Shown here: positions 1 through 8,683 of the stretch, one piece after another
Layout of the letters: each line of letters starts with the position of its first letter
Position numbering within the stretch: position 1 is the first letter of the stretch
From: JAGWAJ01 sp965215155
Lineage (GTDB): Bacteria; Acidobacteriota; Vicinamibacteria; Vicinamibacterales; UBA8438
Assembly (NCBI GenBank): GCA_965215155.1
Contig: CBDCCY010000001.1
Location: forward strand, 496,001 to 560,000
Direction: 5' to 3'
DNA: 64,000 nt
Position numbers and translations under genes: made by a program
Notes under the pieces: generated by a model
What the model saw: only the letters and a program-made list of their open reading frames with translations
Told to the model about the DNA's origin: nothing
Databases searched by the model: none

Positions 1-1246
1 GCAGGAACAGGGGGCGGATGCGGCGCCCGAACTCCTCCGCGACGCCGGCGAGGCGCGGCTCCACGTCGCGGGAGCTCCCGTCGAGCACGAACACGAACTC
101 GCTCAGCTTGCCGCACTGCCCGAGCGTGCGAACCTGGGCGGGCAGGTCGCCGGGGCCTGCGTTGCGGCCGATGTCGAAGTCGTCGGGGCGCAGCCCCAGC
201 CGGGCGCCCAGGGCGTCGAGCACGCCCAGGATCAGCCCCTCGGCGACGTCGTCCTGGCACAGGATGGACAGGCGGTCGATCGACTGCCCGTAGAGCGACC
301 GCTGCACGACGTCGCGATAGGCGGGCAGGCGGCGGACGTCGCCGGGCCAGCGCTCGCGGTCGAGCACGATGCGGGCGTCCGGCGGCACGCTGTTCAGCAC
401 GACGGCGCTGTGCGACGCCACGATGACCTGCAGGCGCCGGCGGAGCGCGAGACGCTGCAGCTCCAGCATCACCTGCTGCTGGGTGTGCGGATGGAGGCCG
501 GTCTCCACCTCGTCGATGAGGACGAGCGCGTCCTCGAGCTCCGAGAGGTCCTTCGACATGCGGAGGATCGTGCGCTCTCCGGACGACATGTGGAACTCGG
601 AGTAGCTGACGTCGCCCGGCCCGTCGACGGCCGCGAACAGCAGGTCGCGGGTGCGCATGCGGAAGAGCGACAACCGCCGGTAGCGGAGCGGCAGGATGCG
701 GTGGGCGAAGATGAGGAGCTCCGGAGAAAGGTCGGTCACCTCCGCCGCTGTCCCGGCAGGGTTGGCCCGCCGTTCGGCCCTCGGGTAGGCATGACCCGAG
801 AAGCGCCGGAGGTAGAGAGGCCGCTGCGGCTGCCGGCCGCCCCGCCTTCCCATGAAGCTGCGCGTCCAGGACTTGTTGCGGCGCCACAGCATGGACAGGC
901 GCTCGGCGTCGTGCAGGTAGTAGAACTCGAGCTCCGTGGGGTCGACCGCGTCGGCGAGGGCCGTCGATTCCCCGCCGGCGAAGTGCGGGAAGAGCGTCGC
1001 CGGCGCGAATTCCCACGGTCCCCGGCCCGGGACCCGGTAGGCGCAGGCGCACGCGAAGAGGACGGTCGACTTGCCGCACCCGTTCGGACCCGCGAGCACG
1101 GAAACCGGGTAGTCGAAGGTGATGCGGAGGTCGCGGATGCCGCGCAGGTTCCGAATCCGAACGTCGTACAGCCCGAATCGGCGCTCCACGCCGCTCGCCC
1201 GCAGCGATCGCCAGACGTCCCGCAGCTCCCGGTTGACGAGCGACAT
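1..1246 (-). CDS. AAA-family ATPase with TOPRIM-like tail (3' end outside window)
   Basis: The frame is open from an ATG at 1246 to the left edge, so the C-terminus is missing. Visible motifs are a P-loop GPNGCGKST at residues 53-61, an ABC-type signature HMSSGERT, Walker B LVLIDEVETGLHPH and the following VIVASHSAV strand, the usual order in AAA_15/AAA_21 or OLD-like ATPases. Beyond the ATPase, CQDDVAEGLIL and later FVFVLDGSSRD look like the glutamate and acidic strands of a TOPRIM nuclease domain; this is inferred from motif spacing only. The family includes overcoming-lysogenization-defect (OLD) nucleases and other defence ATPases. No partner gene is seen on the right side; the left side is not available. 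Confidence 0.75.
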   Translation of the reverse strand, partial: MSLVNRELRDVWRSLRASGVERRFGLYDVRIRNLRGIRDLRITFDYPVSVLAGPNGCGKSTVLFACACAYRVPGRGPWEFAPATLFPHFAGGESTALADAVDPTELEFYYLHDAERLSMLWRRNKSWTRSFMGRRGGRQPQRPLYLRRFSGHAYPRAERRANPAGTAAEVTDLSPELLIFAHRILPLRYRRLSLFRMRTRDLLFAAVDGPGDVSYSEFHMSSGERTILRMSKDLSELEDALVLIDEVETGLHPHTQQQVMLELQRLALRRRLQVIVASHSAVVLNSVPPDARIVLDRERWPGDVRRLPAYRDVVQRSLYGQSIDRLSILCQDDVAEGLILGVLDALGARLGLRPDDFDIGRNAGPGDLPAQVRTLGQCGKLSEFVFVLDGSSRDVEPRLAGVAEEFGRRIRPLFL

Positions 1247-1374
1247 GCCGATCGTCCTCGCACGGCGCGACCGTGCAAACCGTATCACGGCGCAACGCGC
1301 CCCATGCGTGCTGTAGCACGTCTCGTACCACTTGCCGGTGAGGGTCGGGAGCCGGGGAGGCGGGCGAGGAGAAA

Positions 1375-1407
1375 GCGCCCCGGGGCGGGCCGGCTACCCC
1401 GGGGCGC
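1375..1407 (-). terminator. GC-rich hairpin after the metallo-hydrolase gene
   Basis: Perfect 11-bp arms (1375-1385 and 1397-1407) flank an 11-nt loop. Read on the minus strand the hairpin follows the stop codon at 1514 and is followed by TTTCTCCTC, a weak pyrimidine-rich tail. It probably terminates the hydrolase gene before the ATPase gene. Confidence 0.5.
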
Positions 1408-1440
1408 GACAAGCCGCTGGCGCCCGGCGGACGCGTGCTA

Positions 1441-1516
1441 GCGCGCCCTGACGGGCGCGTTGGGAGTCTGCGCTGGCACGAACCGCTCCATGGCACGTTC
1501 TGCGCGCAGACTCCTA
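1441..1516. repeat. Intergenic double-hairpin repeat, copy 1
   Basis: About 76 bp bounded by GGAGTCTGCGC and its inverse complement, with a second short hairpin (ACGCGCCC/GGGCGCG) on one side. It matches, in opposite orientation, two tandem copies at 35687-35838. The TAG stop codon of the neighbouring metallo-hydrolase lies inside the repeat edge. It looks like a REP- or MITE-like element; no coding sequence lies within it. Confidence 0.65.
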
Positions 1517-2422
1517 GCCGTCGCTCAGCTCGTCGTAGGCCACGCCGAGCACGCCGGAGAGGCTGAGCAGCGCGAACGGCGAGATGTAATCGTCGAAGCC
1601 GTCGAGCGACTCGGTGGCCGTGATCTCGTCGCGGGAGCGGCCGGCCTGCATCTCGCGGCGCGTCAGCTCGAGGGCGGCGCTGAAGTAGTCGGCGAGGTGG
1701 GTGAGGTCCGCCTGTGTCCCGGTCACCCCGGCGGCGGGGCTCCCGTGCCCGAAGACGTAGATGGTGTCGGCATCGTGCGCGGCCACGACCTGCTGCAACG
1801 TGGTGATCCAGTTCGCAATCCGGGCTCCCGAGGACCGGTCCACGAAGGGATGCAGCCGGTTGAACATCAGGTCGCCCATGTGGACGACGTTGGCCTGCTC
1901 GAACGTCAACACCGCGTCGCCGCTGGTGTGTCCGGCGCCGTGGTGGCGCGCCACGATCGTCTCGTCCCCGACGGTCGTCTCCCATGTGTCGCTGAAGGTC
2001 ACGTCCGGGAAGGGGTCGGCGCTCCCGGTCTGCTGCGTCGTCTGCCGCTGCCAGTCGGCGCTGTTCTCGTGGGCCACGATCGAGCCGACGACCGGCCGGA
2101 AGGTCCCGTTGCCGCCGGTGTGGTCGCCGTGGTGATGCGAGTTGATCAGCAGGTCGATGGCGCGGTCCGAGCGCTCGCCGATGCCGTCGATGCAGGCCTG
2201 CGCCGCCGCCGCGTTCTGGCTGTCGATGACGACGATGCCGTCGCCGTTGATCAGCCATCCGATCGTCCCGCCCTGGCCGTTGAAGATGCCCACGCCGCGC
2301 CGCAGGTCCTCGAACGAGGTGACCAGCTCGCCCTGCTGAGCCCACCCGGGCGGGGGCCGGAGCGCGGCCGCCAGGGCCGTCATTGCCGAGGTGCCGAGAA
2401 ACGTCCGCCTGTCGATGATCAT
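1514..2422 (-). CDS. Tat-exported MBL-fold metallo-hydrolase
   Basis: 302 residues. The N-terminus DRRTFLG followed by a hydrophobic stretch ending near WAQQ is a twin-arginine signal, so the enzyme should act in the periplasm after folding with its metals. The metal motif HxHxDH is present as H96, H98, D100, H101 (SHHHGDHTGG), with later candidate ligands in AGHTSGDA and VFGHGSP. This is the metallo-beta-lactamase superfamily, possibly a cyclase- or glyoxalase-type hydrolase; the substrate cannot be read from the sequence. The ATG at 2422 is chosen because it starts the Tat signal. The gene is separated from the upstream serine hydrolase by about 100 bp on the same strand. Confidence 0.88.
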   Translation of the reverse strand: MIIDRRTFLGTSAMTALAAALRPPPGWAQQGELVTSFEDLRRGVGIFNGQGGTIGWLINGDGIVVIDSQNAAAAQACIDGIGERSDRAIDLLINSHHHGDHTGGNGTFRPVVGSIVAHENSADWQRQTTQQTGSADPFPDVTFSDTWETTVGDETIVARHHGAGHTSGDAVLTFEQANVVHMGDLMFNRLHPFVDRSSGARIANWITTLQQVVAAHDADTIYVFGHGSPAAGVTGTQADLTHLADYFSAALELTRREMQAGRSRDEITATESLDGFDDYISPFALLSLSGVLGVAYDELSDG

Positions 2423-2526
2423 GATTCCGTTCTCCTCAACGCGCTTCCCTCAGGGCGGGGGCCGGTTCGGACAGGCCGGACCACCCGCAGCTCGCGCCGC
2501 TCGCGCACGCCGCCGCACGCCGGGCG

Positions 2527-3831
2527 TCAGTCGACGATGGCCTCGTGGACGAGCTGCCGCACCCGGGCCTGGTCGTCGATGTCGCCCGCTGGTATCAACT
2601 GCGTCAGGTGGACGACGAGGAGCTCCTCCTCGGGGTCCACCCAGTAGGCCGAGTGATAGGCGCCGTACCAGCCGTACTCGCCGGTGGACGCCGGCAGCCC
2701 GCCCGCAGCCGGATCCTGCACCACGAAGAAGCCGAGACCGAAACCCTGCCCGACGCCGAACGGAAACGGCAGGCGCCCGAGATGGTCGGTCGTCATCAGC
2801 TCCACGGTCTCGGGGCTCAGTATTCGCGCGCCGTCGAGCTCGCCGCCGTTGGCCATCGCCTGCAGGAACCGCGAGTAGTCGGCGGCGGTCGAGACGAAGC
2901 CGGCTCCGCCGGAGAAGCTCGCCCGCGGGCCCTCGACGTACGCGCCCTGGCCGATCGCCGCCCCGAACGGGTCGCGATCGGTCTCGTGCCCCGCGTCCGG
3001 CGCACGCTCGATGCCGCCGGCCGTCGCCGAGTAGACGGTCGCGAGCCGCCCCGCCTTGGCGGGCGGAAGGTAGAAATGCGTGTCGACCATGCCGAGCGGG
3101 TCCAGGATGCGCTCGCGCATGAAGACGTCGAGCGGCTGCCCGCTGACCCGCTCGATCAGCGCGCCCAGGATGTCGGTGTTGTAGCCGTAGACGAACGCCG
3201 TTCCCGGCTGCGCGTCGAACGGCAGGTCGGCCAGGCGCTTCATCGTCTCGCCGATCGGCTCGTCGCGGTCGCCGAAGTACCAGCCGACGATGCCGGCGTC
3301 CTGCCAGGCCTTGCCAGCCGGTCCCCCGCCATAGCCGATGCCGGCCGTGTGGGTCAGCAGGTCGCGGATGGTGATGGCGCGCTCCGCCGGAACGACGCGG
3401 TAACCGCCGTTGCCGTCCGGCTCGGCGACCGTGGTCTCGAGGTACTCGGGAAGAAACCGGCCGACCGGGTCGCCGATCTCGAGGCGGCCCTCCTCCTGCA
3501 GCATCAGGATGCCCACGCTGATCGGCGCCTTGGTCTGCGACGCGATGCGGAAGATGACGTCGTCGGTCATCGGAGCTCCCGCCTCGCGGTCCTGGTAGCC
3601 GACCCCCTCCGAGTAGACCACCTTGCCGCGGCGCGCCACCAGCGTGACCGCGCCCGCCAGCCGGCCGTCGTCCACGTAGCCCTGGAGCGCTTCCGTGAGC
3701 CGCTCGAGGCGCTCTCCCGACATGCCCACCGATTCCGGGGAAGCCTGCGGCAGGCCCTGCGCGAGCGAGGTCGGGACCGCCACCGCCAGCAGGAGGCCGG
3801 CGAAGGCGAGTCGACGGATCCAGAAGTTCAT
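2527..3831 (-). CDS. Exported serine hydrolase, beta-lactamase (class C/EstB) fold
   Basis: 434 residues with a Sec signal peptide (about residues 1-25, cleavage after SLAQ). The catalytic SxxK motif is SQTK at S98-K101. The aromatic motif appears as YGYN at 215-218, the form common in EstB-like esterases. Later glycine-rich GEYGWYGAYHS stands where the KTG-like motif usually lies. The family contains esterases, D-aminopeptidases and penicillin-binding-type hydrolases, so drug resistance is not implied. It acts in the periplasm or outside the cell. It is transcribed in the same direction as the metallo-hydrolase at 1514-2422. Confidence 0.88.
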   Translation of the reverse strand: MNFWIRRLAFAGLLLAVAVPTSLAQGLPQASPESVGMSGERLERLTEALQGYVDDGRLAGAVTLVARRGKVVYSEGVGYQDREAGAPMTDDVIFRIASQTKAPISVGILMLQEEGRLEIGDPVGRFLPEYLETTVAEPDGNGGYRVVPAERAITIRDLLTHTAGIGYGGGPAGKAWQDAGIVGWYFGDRDEPIGETMKRLADLPFDAQPGTAFVYGYNTDILGALIERVSGQPLDVFMRERILDPLGMVDTHFYLPPAKAGRLATVYSATAGGIERAPDAGHETDRDPFGAAIGQGAYVEGPRASFSGGAGFVSTAADYSRFLQAMANGGELDGARILSPETVELMTTDHLGRLPFPFGVGQGFGLGFFVVQDPAAGGLPASTGEYGWYGAYHSAYWVDPEEELLVVHLTQLIPAGDIDDQARVRQLVHEAIVD

Positions 3832-3978
3832 GGGGTCACCTGTCCGTTTCCGTGCGTTGAAGCCGTGGCCGGCCCCGCCGGGCCGGCTTCGTTCGCGGAT
3901 ACCGGCCGATTATAGCCACGGCGACCCTGGCGACCACGTGCGCCGCTCGGCGCGGGCCGTCCGCCGCGACCGGCGGAA

Positions 3979-4002
3979 GGCGGAGTGCCCAGGCACTCCG
4001 CC
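3979..4002. promoter_or_regulatory. Perfect 24-bp palindrome in a divergent promoter region
   Basis: Arms GGCGGAGTGCC and GGCACTCCGCC (11 bp each, 2-nt centre) lie in the 326-bp space (3832-4157) between the divergent serine hydrolase and the exported protein at 4158. No gene is seen in this gap. Position and symmetry suit a dimeric repressor site or a strong hairpin in the leader of the plus-strand gene. No T-run follows it, so a terminator is less likely. Confidence 0.4.
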
Positions 4003-4157
4003 GCCATACCCGGAGGTGATAATCTGGTGCGGAAGCGTGGGCGCCCGACCCGGCCGCTCGGGCCGCGGCGCGAGGCGCCCGGTGTGGGGCAGCACGGCTG
4101 CCCGATGACCGCCCGCCCAGCCGCTCCGGCTGCGGGCACAAGTATGGAGAGGTCAGG

Positions 4158-5198
4158 ATGCAGCATCGATTCCTCGTTGCCGTGTTGGCGCTCGCGGCCG
4201 CGACGGCGCTGGCCCCCGGTCTCGCGGTTGCGCAGTCGCAGTCCGCCGCCCCACCGCCGGCGCCCGGCTTCGACACCGCGCTGACCGAGGCCGACGCCTC
4301 GGGCGCGGACTGGACGCTGGGTCGCACGGCGTGGGGCGACCCGGACCTCCAGGGAATCTGGAACAACGTGACGGCGACGCGGCTCGAGCGGCCCGCGGAC
4401 TTCGCCGACCGCGCCGAGCTGACGGCCGAGGAATCGGCCCAGTTCTCGGCCGAGCTCGCGGAGCAGCGCGCGGAGCGCGAGGCGCAGCCGCACACCGGAT
4501 ACGCGGCGAGCATCTGGTTCGAGTCGAGCGACCTGCTCGCCGGCAACCGCACCTCGCTGCTCGTCGATCCGCCGGACGGCCGGTTGCCGCAGTTGACGTC
4601 GGTAGCCGCGCGGATGGCGGAGGTGGTGGCGGAGGCGCGCCGCGTCAGCCCCGCCGACACCTGGTGGGACCGCGGGCCCTACGAGCGGTGCGTGTCGCGC
4701 GGGCTGCCCGGGGCGATGATGCCCGGCTTCTACAACCACAACTACCAGATCCTGCAGACACCGGACCACGTCGTCATCCTCGTCGAGATGATCCACGACG
4801 CGCGGATCGTCCCGCTGGACGGGCGCGACCACGTGGACGGCAACATCAGGCAGTGGCTGGGCGACTCGCGCGGCCGCTGGGAGGGCGACACGCTCGTGGT
4901 CGAGACCACCAACCTGCCGCACGTCGACCAGCGCGGCGTCGCGGTCTTCGGAACCAGCGAGCAGGGCCGCGTGATCGAGCGCTTCACCCGGATCGACGAG
5001 AACACGATGGACTACCGGGTAACGGTCGACGACCCGGCTACCTTCACCGCCGAGTGGACGGCGTCGATCCCGATGCGGCGCATCGAGGGGCCGATCTTCG
5101 AGTACGCCTGCCACGAGGGGAACTACGGCCTGACGAACATCCTCGCCGGCCATCGCCGGGAGGAAGCCGAGGCTGCGGCCGCTCTCGCCGCTCGGTAG
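4158..5198 (+). CDS. Exported protein of the GDPDLQGIW / CHEGNYG family
   Basis: 346 residues with a clear signal peptide (about 1-25, ending AVAQ). Recognisable conserved blocks are GDPDLQGIWNN near the mature N-terminus, RGPYERCVSRGLPGAM, SRGRWEGDTLVVET and, near the C-terminus, YACHEGNYGLTNIL. The same blocks occur in the protein at 48158-49096, so the window carries two paralogues. I know this family as abundant in Acidobacteriota genomes but without an established function. ATG 4158 is preceded by GGAGAGG. The stop is followed 18 bases later by a GC hairpin. Confidence 0.82.
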   Translation: MQHRFLVAVLALAAATALAPGLAVAQSQSAAPPPAPGFDTALTEADASGADWTLGRTAWGDPDLQGIWNNVTATRLERPADFADRAELTAEESAQFSAELAEQRAEREAQPHTGYAASIWFESSDLLAGNRTSLLVDPPDGRLPQLTSVAARMAEVVAEARRVSPADTWWDRGPYERCVSRGLPGAMMPGFYNHNYQILQTPDHVVILVEMIHDARIVPLDGRDHVDGNIRQWLGDSRGRWEGDTLVVETTNLPHVDQRGVAVFGTSEQGRVIERFTRIDENTMDYRVTVDDPATFTAEWTASIPMRRIEGPIFEYACHEGNYGLTNILAGHRREEAEAAAALAAR

Positions 5199-5216
5199 AA
5201 GTAGCTGCCGCGGGGC

Positions 5217-5237
5217 GGGCGGCCCGCTCGGCCGCCC
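5217..5237 (+). terminator. GC hairpin after the exported protein gene
   Basis: Eight-bp arms GGGCGGCC (5217-5224) and GGCCGCCC (5230-5237) with a 5-nt loop, 18 bp after the stop at 5198 and between convergent genes. There is no T-tract, so it could be a stabilising 3' hairpin rather than a classical terminator. Confidence 0.4.
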
Positions 5238-5435
5238 GTCCGCCGGTACCGGTTCGGTGTTTGCGCCGCAGCCTGCGACGGAGGTCGGTCGGCGCGGGGC
5301 ACGCAACGAGGTCGGCTTCCCCGGGTAGGAGCACGCTGCTGCAGGACCCGTCCCGCCGGAGGCTCGCGCCGGCCAGCGAGGCCCCTGGCGCCCCCGTCAG
5401 GGCTCGCGCCCAGCGGCCAAGGCGGCGCTCCCGCC

Positions 5436-7376
5436 TTACGGCAGGACCTCCACCGCGCCGGTATAGAGGCTGAGGGGGAGCTGGGCGTCCGATTCGGGCC
5501 AGAACGCGAACGCCTCCATCGTGTAGCCGCCGGGCTTGTCGGCGGGGAAGGCCACGTCGATCTCGAAGCGATCCACGTTGAGCTCGTCGCACACGTAGAT
5601 GCGCTCGTCGGTGGGCGCACCGTAGCGGCGCAGCCGCAGGCAGGCCGCGTAGTAGTCGGTCCGGTCGGTGAGCGTGACGCGACCCGACACCGAGACGGTG
5701 GTCCCGGCCTGCAGGCAGCCTCCGAACTCGGCGTCCAGCTCGACCCCGACCAGGGCGTCCCTGCCCACCCGGGCGCAGCGCCCGCTGGGACCCGTGACGT
5801 AGGCCCCGCCGGTCGTCCGGATGCTGGTCGTCATGTACGCGCGGCCGCCGGTCGCTTCCGCGAAGCTCGGATAGCGGTGCCAGCTCGTGACCCCCGACGA
5901 CTCGCCCAGCCGCTGGGCGAGGTAGTTCACCAGGTCCATCTCGGACTGCGGCGCGAGCCCGTTCCGGGAGACGTAGACGACGGCGCGGCGGACATGCGTG
6001 GCGGCGGGGCCGCTCCGCACGCCGTCGGCCGCCAGCAGGTCGTTGACCGTCACCTCGACCGTCCCGCCGGAGACCTCGGTGCCCGGCGCCGGGGCGCTGC
6101 TCGTCGCCGCGTCGAACTGTCCCTGGTCGAGGAAGACGCTGACCGACGGCACGGCGGCGGCGGACAGGAGCCCCATGCGGTAGAGCGTCAGGGGGTGGTA
6201 GGTCACCAGCGGCTGGGTGGCCTCGATCTGGAATCCGCCGGCCGCGGCGTCCGCTCCGCCCTGTCCGACCCGCACGTGTCCCCTGAGCACGGCGCCGTAG
6301 GTGACCGCGCCCGGGGTGAGCAGCGGCGTGTGGCCGTCGGGATCGTGACCCACACGGTCGATGCTCCAGGCGTCCGTGTACTCGCCGTACTGGTGCCCCT
6401 GCTCGTGGAGGACCGTCTCCCAGCTCGCCCAGCCGCCCGGCGGGTACGCCTCGACACCCCGCAGTACGCCCGCGCTGCCGTAGGTGGCGGAGTCGTCGAA
6501 GAGGCCGAGGCCGATCCCGCCGACGTCGTTGCGGACCACCTGGTGAAACCCGTCGTAGTCCGCGAGCTGCGCCGTCTGGCTGACGACGGCAATGACGTCG
6601 TACGCATCGGCGAAGTACTGGTAGAAGACGCGGGTGATCTCCGGGAGGTTGAGCGCGGTATCGCCGCCCAGGAGGCGCGAGTCGCCGAAGTCGGCATCCG
6701 AGATGTTCACCACGTGGCTGGCGTACTGCACGCGGTCGTTGATCCGGATCACCGTGGAGGCGGGGACGTTCGGCGGCGTCATGGCGAGGTGGACCTTCAC
6801 GTGCGCGCCGCTGCCCGGCACGACCAGCCGCCCCCAGTAGAGCCGCGGCGTGTCGACGCCCCACGCGTAGCGCCGCAACGTCTCGCGGAGCATGGCGGCG
6901 TCCCAGGTCGGATTGAACACGCTCACGAGGTGCCCGGCCACGGCCGTGGTACCGGTGCGCGTCCACGTCTCGGCGGTGTGCTGGTCCGCGGCGTCCGCGT
7001 CGACGCGCTCGAACGTCACCGTCGCGTGGTCGCCGAGCACGAGGAAGTTCGTGAAGCCGAACGACCCCACGTGGGTCGGAAGCAGGAACCGGGGGAACTG
7101 ATCCGCGCGCAGCGGCCGCCCGTCGGCCAGGGGCTCCATGTCCCCGGCGACGTTCGCCCGCGCGGGATCGCCCGCGAAGGGCGCCGCGGCCAGCGGCATC
7201 GGTATGGGGGGCGTCGCGCACCGCGCGCCGAGCGCCGGGGGGGGCTCCGGGAGGAGCGCCAGAGGCGCCAGGCGCTCCGCGAGGGACTGCGCCGGCGCAG
7301 ACGTGGGGACCAGCAGCAGGCACGCCGCCAGAGCCGCCCGCGCGACGCACAGCACCCACCGTCCCCGTGTGGTCAC
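5436..7376 (-). CDS. Large secreted protein with HExxH zincin motif
   Basis: 646 residues from a GTG at 7376, chosen because GAGGGA lies 5-8 bases upstream and a signal peptide (ending APAQS) begins there; the open frame continues upstream only through other genes. The central motif HEQGHQYGEY puts H324, E325 and H328 in the classic zinc-protease arrangement, with further histidines and aspartates in DRVGHDPDGH a few residues on. The C-terminal third is rich in beta-strand and carries three or more cysteines (GRCARVG, GGCLQAG, YVCDE), like an extracellular binding domain. The closest idea is a secreted metallopeptidase of unknown family; sequence alone does not show that it is active. Confidence 0.72.
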   Translation of the reverse strand: MTTRGRWVLCVARAALAACLLLVPTSAPAQSLAERLAPLALLPEPPPALGARCATPPIPMPLAAAPFAGDPARANVAGDMEPLADGRPLRADQFPRFLLPTHVGSFGFTNFLVLGDHATVTFERVDADAADQHTAETWTRTGTTAVAGHLVSVFNPTWDAAMLRETLRRYAWGVDTPRLYWGRLVVPGSGAHVKVHLAMTPPNVPASTVIRINDRVQYASHVVNISDADFGDSRLLGGDTALNLPEITRVFYQYFADAYDVIAVVSQTAQLADYDGFHQVVRNDVGGIGLGLFDDSATYGSAGVLRGVEAYPPGGWASWETVLHEQGHQYGEYTDAWSIDRVGHDPDGHTPLLTPGAVTYGAVLRGHVRVGQGGADAAAGGFQIEATQPLVTYHPLTLYRMGLLSAAAVPSVSVFLDQGQFDAATSSAPAPGTEVSGGTVEVTVNDLLAADGVRSGPAATHVRRAVVYVSRNGLAPQSEMDLVNYLAQRLGESSGVTSWHRYPSFAEATGGRAYMTTSIRTTGGAYVTGPSGRCARVGRDALVGVELDAEFGGCLQAGTTVSVSGRVTLTDRTDYYAACLRLRRYGAPTDERIYVCDELNVDRFEIDVAFPADKPGGYTMEAFAFWPESDAQLPLSLYTGAVEVLP

Positions 7377-7405
7377 TTGAGTCCCTCGGGCGTCCCGTGC
7401 GCGGA

Positions 7406-8590
7406 TCACGCGCACGCCGCACCCGGCGCCGCAGCCTCGAACCGCTGGGCGACCTGCAGACCGCCGCGCGTAGCGCGGGCCGCGTACATGGACATCGTAG
7501 CGTATCCGTCCGATCCGAGCGAGATCGGCCCGGTCGCCGCCTCCATGCGGAGGCCGTCGAGGGCGGCGCGCACGGCGCCTGCGGCCGTCGTACCCGCCGC
7601 GTCCATTGCCTGGGCGAGGGCGCGGATGGCCGTATGGTGCGAGAACGCGACGTGGGTGACCAGATCGTCGCCGGTGTGCCGGCGCGCGCGCGCGACGAAC
7701 TCGCGGACGCCGGCGCGGTCCTCGCTCGCGACGAAGGGCACCGACGTCCAGGCCTCGACGCCGTCCGGAAGCTGCGAAGCCTGCCACTCGCTGAACTCCA
7801 GGAAGTGGTAGGCGAACTCCGACGCGATCCCCAGCGAGGCGGCCTGCGTGACGACGTTCACGGCGTAGGGCCGGGGGATGGAGATCCAGAAGTTCTCGGC
7901 CTCGAGGTCGTGCGCCCACCGCACGAGGCTCGTGTACTCGCCGGGGTGGTTGCCGCGGATGGGCGTCGTGACCAGCGCCGCCCCCGCGGCGCCCCCCTGC
8001 ACGCGGCGATAGAACTGGTTCGAGACGGTCCGCTGGGAGGGGCTCCAGTCGGAGACCTGAAAGGTGCGCCGCCGCGACTCGGGGCCGCGATGCTCGACCA
8101 GCGTCGCAATCGCCTGGAGCGTCGTCGATCCGAAGTGGGCGACCCGGCCGCAGTAGGTGCCCGGCGTCTGGACGGCGTGCACGACCGGCACGTCCAGCCC
8201 CTCGCGCTCGAGGGCCCGGTCCAGGTACGGGGGCATCGCCATGACGAAGCCGCCCACGAGCGCCTCGACACCCTCGTTGCGAATCAGGTCCGTGGCCGCC
8301 CGGGCACCCGGCGCGGGGCTGCCCTGGTCGTCGGCGACGAGCAGCTCGACCTGCCGCCCGAGGACGCCTCCGCTCGCGTTGAGCTCGGCGATCGCCAGCT
8401 CGAGCCCGAGCCGCATCTGATCGTCGTAGGGCTGTATCAGCTCGTCCTGTCCCTGCGCGTCCCGATGCGAGATGAGCGCGCCGATGCGCAACGGCCGGGA
8501 CTGGAGAATCGCGGGGAAGGCGGGCGCGGCGGCCGTGGCCCCCACGCCGACCCCGATCGCGGCCAGGGCCTCTCGACGGCTGATCCTCAT
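7406..8590 (-). CDS. Tat-exported ABC transporter substrate-binding protein, branched-chain amino acid type
   Basis: 394 residues. The N-terminus SRREALAAIG plus an alanine-rich stretch is a twin-arginine signal. The start of the mature chain (LRIGALIS, later DDQGSPAPGARAATDLI and VHAVQTPGTYCGR) follows the periplasmic-binding type 1 fold of LivJ/LivK-like proteins, which bind amino acids, amides or urea. No permease or ATPase gene lies next to it, so it is an orphan in this window. Its stop lies 29 bases from the GTG of the HExxH protein downstream, so the two could be co-transcribed. Confidence 0.85.
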   Translation of the reverse strand: MRISRREALAAIGVGVGATAAAPAFPAILQSRPLRIGALISHRDAQGQDELIQPYDDQMRLGLELAIAELNASGGVLGRQVELLVADDQGSPAPGARAATDLIRNEGVEALVGGFVMAMPPYLDRALEREGLDVPVVHAVQTPGTYCGRVAHFGSTTLQAIATLVEHRGPESRRRTFQVSDWSPSQRTVSNQFYRRVQGGAAGAALVTTPIRGNHPGEYTSLVRWAHDLEAENFWISIPRPYAVNVVTQAASLGIASEFAYHFLEFSEWQASQLPDGVEAWTSVPFVASEDRAGVREFVARARRHTGDDLVTHVAFSHHTAIRALAQAMDAAGTTAAGAVRAALDGLRMEAATGPISLGSDGYATMSMYAARATRGGLQVAQRFEAAAPGAACA

Positions 8591-8683
8591 CGTGGTCTCC
8601 TTCGCGGTCTGCTCTTCCCTTTTCGGCCGTCCCGCGCGCCGACCATATACCGGCGCCGGCGACGTGCCCGTGTGCGACCCTCG

